Origin: Acetobacteraceae bacterium
GTDB taxonomy: Bacteria; Pseudomonadota; Alphaproteobacteria; Acetobacterales; Acetobacteraceae
Direction of reading: 5' to 3'
DNA: 13,283 nt
Assembly (NCBI GenBank): GCA_030044345.1
Contig: JASHVY010000407.1
Span: 1-13,283 of the forward strand
In this document: in pieces, positions 8,001-13,283 of the stretch
Layout: each line of letters begins with the position of its first letter
How positions within the stretch are numbered: position 1 is the stretch's first letter
Notes under the pieces: model-generated
What the model saw: the letters and a program-made list of their open reading frames with translations, nothing else
Databases searched by the model: none
Told to the model about the DNA's origin: nothing
Translations under genes and position numbers: made by a program

Positions 8001-8445
8001 GGAGCGGACGACGCGCACGGGCAGCCGGATGGCCTGGGTGCGGCTTTCCGATGCCGGCGGCAGCTTCGAGGTCACGGTCTTCAGCGAGGTGCTGGCGCGC
8101 ACGCGCGGCCTGCTCGAAACCGGGGCCAATCTCCTGGTGACGGCGGATGCGCGGCTGGAGGGGGAAGCGCTCCGGATCACGGCCCAGGAAATCGCCGGGC
8201 TCGATCAGGCTGCGGCGGCAGCGGGCGAGGGTCTCCGCGTATGGCTCGACCGGGTCGAGGCGGTGGGGCCGGTCAAGACGCTGCTCGCCCACGAAGCGGG
8301 CGGGCGGGGCAGGGTGCTCCTGCTGCCGCTGCTCGCAGGGGCGCGGGAAGTGGAGATCACGCTGCCGGGCGGGTTCCGGGTGACGCCGCGGCTCGCCCAG
8401 GCGCTGAAGGTGGTGCCCGGGGTGGAGCGCGTCGAGGCTTTCTGA
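5014..8445 (+). CDS. dnaE: DNA polymerase III alpha subunit (replicative polymerase)
   Basis: DnaE is the catalytic subunit of the replicative polymerase. The 1143 residues match the usual DnaE1 size and order: PHP domain (from FVHLRVHSAYS at 6-16), the glycine-rich GPGRGSGAGSVVAW region, the palm with PDFDIDF (403-409; D406 and D408 the likely catalytic pair) and KFDFLGL with D560 as the third acidic residue. YRPGPMANIP and VYQEQVMQIA follow in the fingers, then FNKSHACAYA, a tandem HhH/OB region (OB fold at about 985-1070) and a C-terminal domain. QIGLFG at 915-920 fits the internal beta-clamp binding motif QxxLF. As in E. coli DnaE, the HLRVH pattern suggests a degenerate PHP metal site, so proofreading probably relies on a separate DnaQ. 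A glycine/asparagine-rich stretch (76-85) is an unusual insert in the PHP domain. The GTG at 5014 is the start, 25 bases after lolD, with GGA 7 bases upstream. No terminator is visible after the gene. Confidence 0.98.
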   Translation: MPYADFVHLRVHSAYSLSEGAIKAGKIAALAERASMPAVAITDTGNLFGALEFSEACAARGVQPILGCQLALSRAGGNGNSNGNGRLAPDPIVVLAQDETGLANLQRLSSLTFLETDPGLRPQLPLTTLAAHASGLILLTGGMTGPLGRLLGEGQATEASQLLASFAEAFPNRVAIELNRHGLAIEATIEPGLIHLADEAGLPLVATNDCLFADPEMFEAQDALLCIAEGRLLSETDRRRATPEQWFKPAEAMRSLFADLPDACDNTLAIAARCSVMAEVRKPLLPRFPKLPPGIDETDALTGMARTGLARRLEDRDEADRAQYEERLEYELSVIAGMGFSGYFLIVADFVQWAKSQGIPVGPGRGSGAGSVVAWALTITDLDPIRFGLLFERFLNPERVSMPDFDIDFCQDRRDEVIAYVRSEYGADRVAQIITFGTLQARAAVRDVGRVLGMPYGQVNKVAELIPNNPAHPVSLENAIAAEPRLREMHDSDEEVRRLFEIALRVEGLYRHASTHAAGVVIGDRPLIDLVPLYRDSRSDFLVTQYSMKHIEHAGLIKFDFLGLTTLTILKRACDFLASLGIAVDLDQLPLDDPATYAMLSRGDASGVFQFEGQGMRDVLRQMRPDRFEDLIAGVALYRPGPMANIPAFCQRKHGETWEAPHPLLEEILSETYGIMVYQEQVMQIAQLMAGYSLGSADLLRRAMGKKIRSEMESQRQTFMDGAVARGIPKPKAGEIFDLMARFADYGFNKSHACAYALVAYQTAWMKANHPAVFLAACMSLAISNTDKLAVYRQEAARLGIRVLPPDINRSGADFSVERDEQGSLAIRYALAAVKKVGLQAMQAVVAARGSQPFADLADFAARVDPRQLNRMQLENLIKAGAFDSLEPNRARLFAAAETILRRAQATAAEKGAGQIGLFGDGAESGLELPRLADWPPMERLAFEAEAVGLHLSAHPLDVYGPILKRFGVVPSNRIEARATAGAARLKLAGTVIAIKERTTRTGSRMAWVRLSDAGGSFEVTVFSEVLARTRGLLETGANLLVTADARLEGEALRITAQEIAGLDQAAAAAGEGLRVWLDRVEAVGPVKTLLAHEAGGRGRVLLLPLLAGAREVEITLPGGFRVTPRLAQALKVVPGVERVEAF

Positions 8446-8460
8446 AATCCGCCGCAGAGA

Positions 8461-8488
8461 TTGACTTTGCGGGGGGAGGGGCTATATC
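8461..8488 (+). promoter_or_regulatory. Sigma70-type promoter of rplU-rpmA
   Basis: TTGACT (8461-8466) and TATATC (8483-8488) are separated by 16 bases and lie 15 bases after the dnaE stop. Both boxes are close to the consensus, so this is the best promoter in the window. Transcription would begin at about 8494-8496, leaving a leader of about 40 bases before rplU. Confidence 0.8.
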
Positions 8489-8490
8489 CG

Positions 8491-8525
8491 CCGCTCTCCT
8501 TTTGGACAGTTTGGATAGAGAGCGG
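8491..8525 (+). promoter_or_regulatory. Possible hairpin in the rplU leader
   Basis: CCGCTCTC (8491-8498) pairs perfectly with GAGAGCGG (8518-8525) around a 19-base loop. The right arm reaches into the GCGGGA stretch that is the only plausible Shine-Dalgarno sequence for rplU (ATG at 8536). Folding could hide this site and allow translational control, for instance by L21 itself. The predicted transcription start falls within or just after the left arm, so the stem might be incomplete in the RNA. Confidence 0.35.
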
Positions 8526-8535
8526 GACCCGATCG

Positions 8536-8892
8536 ATGGCGTTTGCAATTGTCCGCACGGGCGGCAAGCAGTACCGGGTCAGCCCGAATTCTGTTTTGAG
8601 GGTGGAACGGTTGGCCGGCGCCGAGGGCGATGTGATCACCTTCGATGACGTGCTTGCCGTGGGTGAGGGAGAGCGCGTCACGCTCGGGGCTCCGGTTGTT
8701 GCGGGCTCTTCGGTGACGGCGACCGTGATCGCCCAGGACCGTGACGACAAGATCCTGGTTTTCAAGAAAAGGCGGCGGAAGAACTCGCGCCGCCGCAAGG
8801 GTCATCGCCAGCACGTGACCGTGCTCCGCGTCGGTGAGATTCGGGGTGAGATCCTGGGCGAGACCCAGATGGGGCAGAACGATGGCGCATAA
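8536..8892 (+). CDS. rplU: Large ribosomal subunit protein L21
   Basis: L21 binds 23S rRNA in the 50S subunit. The 118-residue product begins MAFAIVRTGGKQYRV, the standard N-terminus of the family, and carries the strongly basic signature around residues 77-98 (FKKRRRKN, then RRRKGHRQHVTVLRV). The C-terminus is about 15 residues longer than the shortest L21 proteins, ending in a hydrophilic tail. The ATG at 8536 is set by this alignment; the frame extends to 8461 only through the promoter. The gene lies directly behind a good promoter and overlaps rpmA by 11 bases, as expected for the conserved rplU-rpmA pair. Confidence 0.97.
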   Translation: MAFAIVRTGGKQYRVSPNSVLRVERLAGAEGDVITFDDVLAVGEGERVTLGAPVVAGSSVTATVIAQDRDDKILVFKKRRRKNSRRRKGHRQHVTVLRVGEIRGEILGETQMGQNDGA

Positions 8893-9184
8893 GAAGGCGG
8901 GCGGCTCCTCGCGCAATGGGCGCGATTCGCGTGGGCGGCGGCTCGGGATCAAGAAATTCGGCGGTGAGGCGGTGGTGGCCGGGAACATCATCGTCCGTCA
9001 GCGCGGCACCAAGGTGCATCCGGGTCTCAATGTCGGGCTCGGGCGCGACCATACGCTCTTCGCGTTGATCGAAGGGCGGGTCAGCTTCGCGCGGCGGAGC
9101 GACGACAAGGTGTTCGTCTCGGTGGCGCCGGCCGCCCCGGAGCCGCCGCCGGCTCCAGCCATGGATCTCCCCCCGGCGGAGTAG
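8882..9184 (+). CDS. rpmA: Large ribosomal subunit protein L27
   Basis: L27 reaches into the peptidyl-transferase centre with its N-terminus. The product begins MAHKKAGGSSRNGRDS, the mature family N-terminus, so no N-terminal cleavage extension of the Firmicutes type is present. The core continues with GRRLGIKKFGGE and GTKVHPGLNVGLGRDHTLFA. The 100-residue length is more than the usual 85-90: the excess is an alanine/proline-rich tail (from about residue 82, VAPAAPEPPPAPAM), likely disordered. The ATG overlaps the end of rplU by 11 bases, with GGGG 7 bases before it. A strong hairpin terminator follows 26 bases after the stop. Confidence 0.97.
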   Translation: MAHKKAGGSSRNGRDSRGRRLGIKKFGGEAVVAGNIIVRQRGTKVHPGLNVGLGRDHTLFALIEGRVSFARRSDDKVFVSVAPAAPEPPPAPAMDLPPAE

Positions 9185-9210
9185 CACGCTCCGGCGCGAG
9201 CCCGTGTTTG

Positions 9211-9245
9211 AAAGGGATCGGCGCCGGCCGGTCCCTTTTTATTTT
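9211..9245 (+). terminator. Rho-independent terminator or attenuator after rpmA
   Basis: A 12-bp stem, AAAGGGATCGGC (9211-9222) with GCCGGTCCCTTT (9227-9238), has one G-U pair, a 4-base loop and a following TTATTTT. It is a good intrinsic terminator. It ends only 14 bases before obgE, and no separate promoter fits into that gap, so it more likely attenuates than ends a transcript that continues into obgE-proB-proA-nadD. Confidence 0.85.
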
Positions 9246-9259
9246 CAGCGACTTGTTCC

Positions 9260-10249
9260 ATGAAATTTCTCGACCAGGTGAAAATCTACGTCCGCTCCGG
9301 CGATGGCGGGGACGGCGTGGTCGCCTTCCGGCGCGAGAAATTTCTCCCTTTTGGCGGCCCGGATGGCGGAAATGGCGGGAAGGGCGGAGACATCGTGCTC
9401 ACCGCCGAGGATGGGCTCAATACGCTGATCGATTTCCGCTACGCGCAGCATTTCCGGGCCCGCAAGGGCGGCAACGGGGCGGGGGAGAATCGGACCGGGC
9501 GGAACGCGCCGGACCTCGTGATCCGGGTGCCGCCGGGAACCGAGGTGCTGGCCGATGACGGCACGACACAGCTCGCCGATCTCACGGGCGCCGGCAGCCG
9601 CATCATCCTGCTGGCCGGCGGGGATGGCGGGTTCGGGAACGCGCACTTCAAGTCCGCCACCAACCGCGCGCCGCGCAAGGCGACGAAGGGCTTTCCGGGC
9701 CAGGAGCGATGGGTCTGGCTCCGGCTCAAGCTGATCGCCGATGCCGGGCTGATCGGCCTGCCGAATGCAGGGAAATCGACGCTGCTCGCCGCTTTGTCGG
9801 CGGCGCGGCCGAAGATCGGGGATTATCCCTTCACGACGCTCCACCCCGTGCTCGGGGTGGTGGAGAGTGAGGGCGAGAGCTTCGTTCTCGCGGATATTCC
9901 CGGCCTGATCGAGGGCGCGCATGAAGGGGCGGGGCTCGGGACACGGTTTCTCGGCCATGTCGAGCGGGCGCGGGTGCTGGTGCATCTGGTGGATGGGGCG
10001 GCGGGCCATGTGGTGCGGGCCTGGCGGACCGTGCGGCGGGAGATTGCTTCCTATGGGGCGGGGCTTGCGGAAAAGCCCGAGATTCTCGTCCTCACCAAGC
10101 AGGATGCGATGAGCGCCCGGGAGGCGGCGACGCGGCGGGCAGCGCTCGAACGGGAGTCAGGGCGGGATGTGTTCCTCGTCTCCGCGGTGAGCGGGGTGGG
10201 GATCGCAGAGCTGAAGCGGGCGATTGCCGCCAAGGTGCGGGAACCGTGA
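9260..10249 (+). CDS. obgE: GTPase Obg (CgtA), ribosome assembly and stress GTPase
   Basis: Obg is an essential GTPase that acts in late 50S assembly and stress signalling. The 329-residue product has the glycine-rich Obg domain (1-158, with repeats such as GDGGDG and GGPDGGNGGKGGD) and then a GTPase domain. That domain has G1 GLPNAGKST (166-174), G2 threonines at 192-193 in FTTLHP, G3 DIPG (212-215), G4 TKQD (279-282, with T where many GTPases have N, as usual in Obg) and G5 SAV (308-310). There is no third C-terminal domain of the Bacillus/actinobacterial OCT type. The ATG is fixed by MKFLDQ, the family N-terminus. No purine-rich Shine-Dalgarno sequence is visible before it. The stop overlaps the GTG of proB by 4 bases. 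Confidence 0.97.
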   Translation: MKFLDQVKIYVRSGDGGDGVVAFRREKFLPFGGPDGGNGGKGGDIVLTAEDGLNTLIDFRYAQHFRARKGGNGAGENRTGRNAPDLVIRVPPGTEVLADDGTTQLADLTGAGSRIILLAGGDGGFGNAHFKSATNRAPRKATKGFPGQERWVWLRLKLIADAGLIGLPNAGKSTLLAALSAARPKIGDYPFTTLHPVLGVVESEGESFVLADIPGLIEGAHEGAGLGTRFLGHVERARVLVHLVDGAAGHVVRAWRTVRREIASYGAGLAEKPEILVLTKQDAMSAREAATRRAALERESGRDVFLVSAVSGVGIAELKRAIAAKVREP

Positions 10250-11406
10250 GGGCCCGCGCATCCTCGCCCGGGCTCGTCGAGGCAAAGCGCGTGGTGGTGA
10301 AGATCGGCAGCGCGCTGATCGCCGATGCCAGCGCGGGACGGGTGAAGACCGCGTGGCTCGCGAGCATGGCCGCGGACATCGCCGCCCTGCGTGCGGACGG
10401 AGTGGAGGTGATCACCGTTTCCTCCGGCGCGATCGCGCTCGCGCGCCGGCTGCTCGGCTTTCGCGGCCGGCTGCGCCTGGAAGAACAGCAGGCGGCGGCC
10501 GCTGTCGGGCAGATCCGGCTTGCCCAGGCCTGGAGCGAGGCGCTTTCGGCGCATGGGCTCGTCGCCGCGCAGCTCCTGCTGACGCTCGGCGATACCGAGG
10601 ATCGCAGGCGCTATCTCAACGCGCGGGAAACGCTCGCCACGCTGCTCGCGGCGGGCGCGGTGCCGGTGATCAACGAGAATGATTCGGTGGCGACGAGCGA
10701 AATTCGTTTCGGCGACAATGACAGGCTCGCCGCCCGCGTCGCGGCGATGCTCGGCGCCGACCGTCTGGTGCTGCTCTCCGATATCGACGGGCTCTACACC
10801 GCCGACCCGCGCCGGGACGAAGCGGCCGAGCATATTGCTGTCGTGGAACGGATTACCCCCGCGATCGAAGCGATGGCGGGCGATGCCGGCTCGCTCAGCG
10901 CGCGCGGGGGCATGCGAACGAAGCTCGAGGCGGCAAAGATCGCAACCCGTGCCGGCGTGGCCATGGCAATCGCGCGCGGAACGGGGCTGCACCCGCTCCG
11001 CGCGCTCGCCGATGGCGCGCGGGCGAGCTGGTTCCTTGCCGAGCCGGAAGGGGCGCAGGCGCGCAAGCGCTGGATCGCCGGCGTGCTGGCCCCGCTCGGA
11101 ATGATCGCGGTGGATGCGGGCGCGGCGGCCGCATTGCGTGCCGGCCGCTCGCTCCTTCCTGCTGGCGTGGTCACGGTGACGGGGGAATTCTCGCGCGGCG
11201 ATCCGGTGCTGGTGCGCGGGGTGGATGGAAAGGACATCGCGAAGGGCCTCTCGGCGTATGGGAGCGAGGATGCGCGAAGGATTGCCGGGCACCGCTCTTC
11301 AGAGATTGCAACCCTGCTCGGCTGGCGCGGACGGGACGAGTTGGTGCATCGTGACGATCTCGTGCTGCTGGACATGGGCGAAACAGGAAGGAAACGGTCC
11401 GGATGA
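10246..11406 (+). CDS. proB: Glutamate 5-kinase
   Basis: ProB phosphorylates glutamate with ATP, the first step of proline synthesis, and is usually feedback-inhibited by proline. The 386 residues comprise an amino-acid kinase domain (about 14-265) with VVVKIGSALI (16-25), SSGAIALARRLLG (59-71), INENDSVA (142-149), FGDNDRLAARVA (155-166), LLSDIDGLYTADPR (176-189) and ARGGMRTKLEAAK (219-231). A C-terminal PUA domain covers about 280-375, as in E. coli ProB. The GTG at 10246 overlaps the obgE stop (GTGA) and has GGGA just upstream. The end overlaps proA (ATGA). This tight linkage supports coupled production of the two enzymes, which are thought to channel the unstable gamma-glutamyl phosphate. 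Confidence 0.97.
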   Translation: MRARASSPGLVEAKRVVVKIGSALIADASAGRVKTAWLASMAADIAALRADGVEVITVSSGAIALARRLLGFRGRLRLEEQQAAAAVGQIRLAQAWSEALSAHGLVAAQLLLTLGDTEDRRRYLNARETLATLLAAGAVPVINENDSVATSEIRFGDNDRLAARVAAMLGADRLVLLSDIDGLYTADPRRDEAAEHIAVVERITPAIEAMAGDAGSLSARGGMRTKLEAAKIATRAGVAMAIARGTGLHPLRALADGARASWFLAEPEGAQARKRWIAGVLAPLGMIAVDAGAAAALRAGRSLLPAGVVTVTGEFSRGDPVLVRGVDGKDIAKGLSAYGSEDARRIAGHRSSEIATLLGWRGRDELVHRDDLVLLDMGETGRKRSG

Positions 11407-12668
11407 CGGCAGAGGATGGCAACGCCACGGCGCAATTGCAGGCCATGGCGGCACGGGCGCGCGAAGCGGCGCGAACGCTCGCGCGCGCCTCGCGCGGCCA
11501 GCGTGATGCGGCGCTCGAGGCGGCGGCGCGGGAGCTGCGCGCGCATGCAGGCATGATTCTTGCCGCGAACGAGAAGGATCTTGCGGCCAGCGGAGAGAGC
11601 ACGGCGGCTTTCCGCGATCGGCTGACGCTCGATGCGGCGCGGATCGAGGCGATGGCAGCAGGGCTCGAGGCGATTGCCACGCTCCCTGATCCGCTGGCGC
11701 GAACCCTCGGGGAATGGACGCGACCGAACGGGCTTCGCATCCGGCGGATCGCACAGCCGATCGGCGTGATCGGGATGATCTATGAGAGCCGGCCGAATGT
11801 CGGCGCGGATGCGGCCGGGCTCTGCCTCAAGTCCGGCAATGCGGTGATTCTGCGCGGGGGCTCGGAAAGTTTCGCGAGCGCGGCCGCGATCCATGCGGCG
11901 ATGGCGGCGGGCCTTCGCGTGGCGGGGCTGCCGGAGGCCGCGGTGCAGACGGCGCCGAGCCCGGACCGCGCCTTCGTGGGTGCGATGCTGGCCGCTTCGG
12001 GCGTCATCGACCTGATGATACCGCGCGGTGGCAAGGGGCTGGTCGAGCGGGTCGAGCGCGAGGCGCGGATGCCCGTGCTCGCCCACGCCGAGGGGCTTTG
12101 CCACACCTATGTGCACGCGGCCGCGGATCCGGAGATGGCACGGCGGGTGGTGGCGAACGCCAAGATGCGGCGGACGGGCATATGCGGGGCGACCGAGACG
12201 CTGCTGATCGATGCCGCCATCGCCGGACGGCTATTGCCCGCGATCGTCGGCGATCTCGCCGCCCTCGGCTGCCGCTTCCGCGCCGATGCACGGGCGCGGG
12301 CGATCATGCCGGGGCTTCCGGCGGCCGAACCGGGCGATTTCGATACCGAGTGGCTCGATGCGGTGCTCTCGATCGCCGTGGTGGATGGCGTGGAAGCGGC
12401 GATGGCGCATATCGCGCGGCATGGCAGCTTCCATACGGATGCGATCATTACCGAGGATCGGGCGGTGGCCGAAACATTTCTTTCCGGGGTCGATTCGGCG
12501 GTGGCGCTGTGGAATGCCTCGACACAATTCTGTGATGGCGGCGAGTTCGGCTTCGGCGCCGAGATCGGGATCGCCACGGGGCGGGTTCATGCGCGCGGGC
12601 CGGTCGGGCTCGAGCAGCTCACCACCTATCGCTATCTCGTGTTCGGGGCGGGCCAGATCCGGCCTTGA
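11403..12668 (+). CDS. proA: Glutamate-5-semialdehyde dehydrogenase (gamma-glutamyl phosphate reductase)
   Basis: ProA reduces gamma-glutamyl phosphate with NADPH to glutamate semialdehyde, which cyclises on the way to proline. The 421-residue product is a complete member of the aldehyde dehydrogenase superfamily: IAQPIGVIGMIYESRPNV (116-133) and LKSGNAVILRGGSE (142-155) in the cofactor domain, VIDLMIPRGGKGLV (201-214), and the catalytic cysteine C261 in MRRTGICGATETLL (255-268). The C-terminal TQFCDGGEFGFGAEIGI and GLEQLTTYRYLVFG stretches are typical. The ATG shares 4 bases with the proB stop, and AGGAAGG lies 11 bases before it. Thirty bases separate the stop from nadD, with no terminator visible. 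Confidence 0.97.
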   Translation: MTAEDGNATAQLQAMAARAREAARTLARASRGQRDAALEAAARELRAHAGMILAANEKDLAASGESTAAFRDRLTLDAARIEAMAAGLEAIATLPDPLARTLGEWTRPNGLRIRRIAQPIGVIGMIYESRPNVGADAAGLCLKSGNAVILRGGSESFASAAAIHAAMAAGLRVAGLPEAAVQTAPSPDRAFVGAMLAASGVIDLMIPRGGKGLVERVEREARMPVLAHAEGLCHTYVHAAADPEMARRVVANAKMRRTGICGATETLLIDAAIAGRLLPAIVGDLAALGCRFRADARARAIMPGLPAAEPGDFDTEWLDAVLSIAVVDGVEAAMAHIARHGSFHTDAIITEDRAVAETFLSGVDSAVALWNASTQFCDGGEFGFGAEIGIATGRVHARGPVGLEQLTTYRYLVFGAGQIRP

Positions 12669-12698
12669 CGGCGCGGGCAAAAAGATGAGGGCACGCTT

Positions 12699-13283
12699 AT
12701 GAGATCCGTGCCGCGGTTCGGCGATGCACGGGCGCGGCGGATCGGTGTGCTCGGCGGATCGTTCAACCCGGCGCATGTCGGGCACCGGAACGTTGCGGAA
12801 GCGGCGATCCGCGGCCTCGGTCTCGACGAAGTGTGGCTGCTCGTCTCTCCCGGCAATCCGTTGAAGCCGGTTGCAGGAATGGCGCCGTTTCCGGTACGCT
12901 TGCGCTCGGCGGAATCGATTGCGGATGGAAAGCGCATTTTCGCGGTCGGATTGGAGGAGGCGTGGCACACGCGCTATACGCGCGACACGCTTCGCCTCCT
13001 CTGCCGGCGGTTCCGGCGGGCGCAGTTCGTTTGGCTGATGGGGGCCGACATCCTCGTGCAGTTGCCGCGCTGGCGGCGCTGGGAGGAAGTGGTGCGCCTG
13101 GCAGCCTTCGCGGTGCTGCCGCGGCCGGGATTTACGCTTGCAGCGCTCGCCGGCTGCGTGGCAGAGCGCTACCGGCATGCGCGGATGCCGCGCGGGAGCG
13201 GCAAATTGCTGCTGGCGAAGCGGAGAAATCCGCCGGCCTGGGTATTCCTGCCCGGCGCCGAAGACCCACATTCGGCGAGTGCG
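12699..13283 (+). CDS. nadD: Nicotinate-nucleotide adenylyltransferase, 3' end cut by window edge
   Basis: NadD adenylates nicotinate mononucleotide to deamido-NAD in NAD synthesis. The frame is open for 195 codons to the right edge with no stop, so the last residues are missing. The nucleotidyltransferase signature GGSFNPAHVGH (19-29, with the HxGH motif) is followed by LLVSPGNPLKP (47-57) and a WLMGAD stretch (112-117). The final HSASA at the edge is where the SATxxR-like motif of the family is expected. Residue 118 is Ile, where many relatives have Asn or Ser (GADN/GADS), a mild deviation. The ATG at 12699 is supported by GAGGG 7 bases upstream and by the position of the GGSFNPxHxGH motif. 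The proBA-nadD order is common in alphaproteobacteria, where rsfS and rlmH often follow. Confidence 0.95.
   Translation, partial: MRSVPRFGDARARRIGVLGGSFNPAHVGHRNVAEAAIRGLGLDEVWLLVSPGNPLKPVAGMAPFPVRLRSAESIADGKRIFAVGLEEAWHTRYTRDTLRLLCRRFRRAQFVWLMGADILVQLPRWRRWEEVVRLAAFAVLPRPGFTLAALAGCVAERYRHARMPRGSGKLLLAKRRNPPAWVFLPGAEDPHSASA

Noticed and set aside
4957..8292. 1111-codon open frame on the minus strand opposite dnaE
   Set aside because: Its codons are exactly the reverse complements of the dnaE codons, so it is open only because dnaE avoids TTA, CTA and TCA. The product is rich in Arg, His, Asp and Glu with no recognisable domain.
9245..10009. 254-codon minus-strand open frame opposite obgE
   Set aside because: It is codon-complementary to obgE, which is complete and has every G motif on the plus strand.
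12685..12702. Five-codon open frame whose TGA overlaps the nadD ATG
   Set aside because: It overlaps the nadD ribosome binding site GAGGG and is short enough to be chance; there is no sign of a functional leader peptide.
1..13283. Undescribed multi-gene defence, mobile or biosynthetic system
   Set aside because: Apart from the truncated monooxygenase, every gene belongs to a well-known housekeeping family in a familiar order; no transposase, integrase, direct-repeat array, tRNA-linked insertion or unknown gene cluster is visible.

Overview
The window is high-GC DNA (TGA is the commonest stop, GTG starts occur, TTA/CTA/TCA codons are almost absent) carrying ordinary alphaproteobacterial housekeeping genes. 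The order proS-lolC-lolD-dnaE, followed by rplU-rpmA-obgE-proB-proA-nadD, and the alphaproteobacterial style of the proteins (short ProS without the large insertion domain, QGDLP form of KdsB, LolD with an APSGAGKST Walker A) fit Rhodospirillales/Acetobacteraceae-like bacteria. The placement is inferred from gene content and protein style; no database search was possible.

Layout. (1) 1-485: 3' end of a flavin-dependent LLM-class monooxygenase, closed by a strong rho-independent terminator. (2) 589-1332, minus strand: kdsB, the CMP-Kdo synthetase for lipopolysaccharide, convergent with the monooxygenase. (3) 1333-1751: a 419-base divergent intergenic region, the least ordinary part of the window. 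It holds a perfect 34-bp palindrome, two adjacent short dyads (one matching the PhaR-type CTGC-N3-GCAG pattern) and a G-tract-rich leader with a tandem 10-mer in front of proS. (4) 1752-8445: proS, lolC, lolD, dnaE, packed with a 2-base gap, an 8-base overlap and a 25-base gap, probably one transcript. (5) 8461-13283: a clear sigma70-type promoter drives rplU-rpmA; a hairpin terminator or attenuator follows; then obgE-proB-proA are joined by 4-base stop/start overlaps, with nadD 30 bases further on and cut by the window edge.

How the genes work together. The products cover translation (prolyl-tRNA synthetase, L21, L27, the ribosome-assembly GTPase Obg), replication (Pol III alpha), envelope building (KdsB for lipopolysaccharide, LolCD for lipoprotein release), proline synthesis (ProB, ProA) and NAD synthesis (NadD). 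The terminator between rpmA and obgE, with no visible Shine-Dalgarno sequence before obgE, suggests stepped-down expression after the two ribosomal proteins.

I saw no mobile element, CRISPR array, tRNA or rRNA gene, and no evidence for a new multi-gene system. The points worth a second look are regulatory DNA and RNA structures, mainly in 1333-1751 and around rplU/rpmA/obgE.
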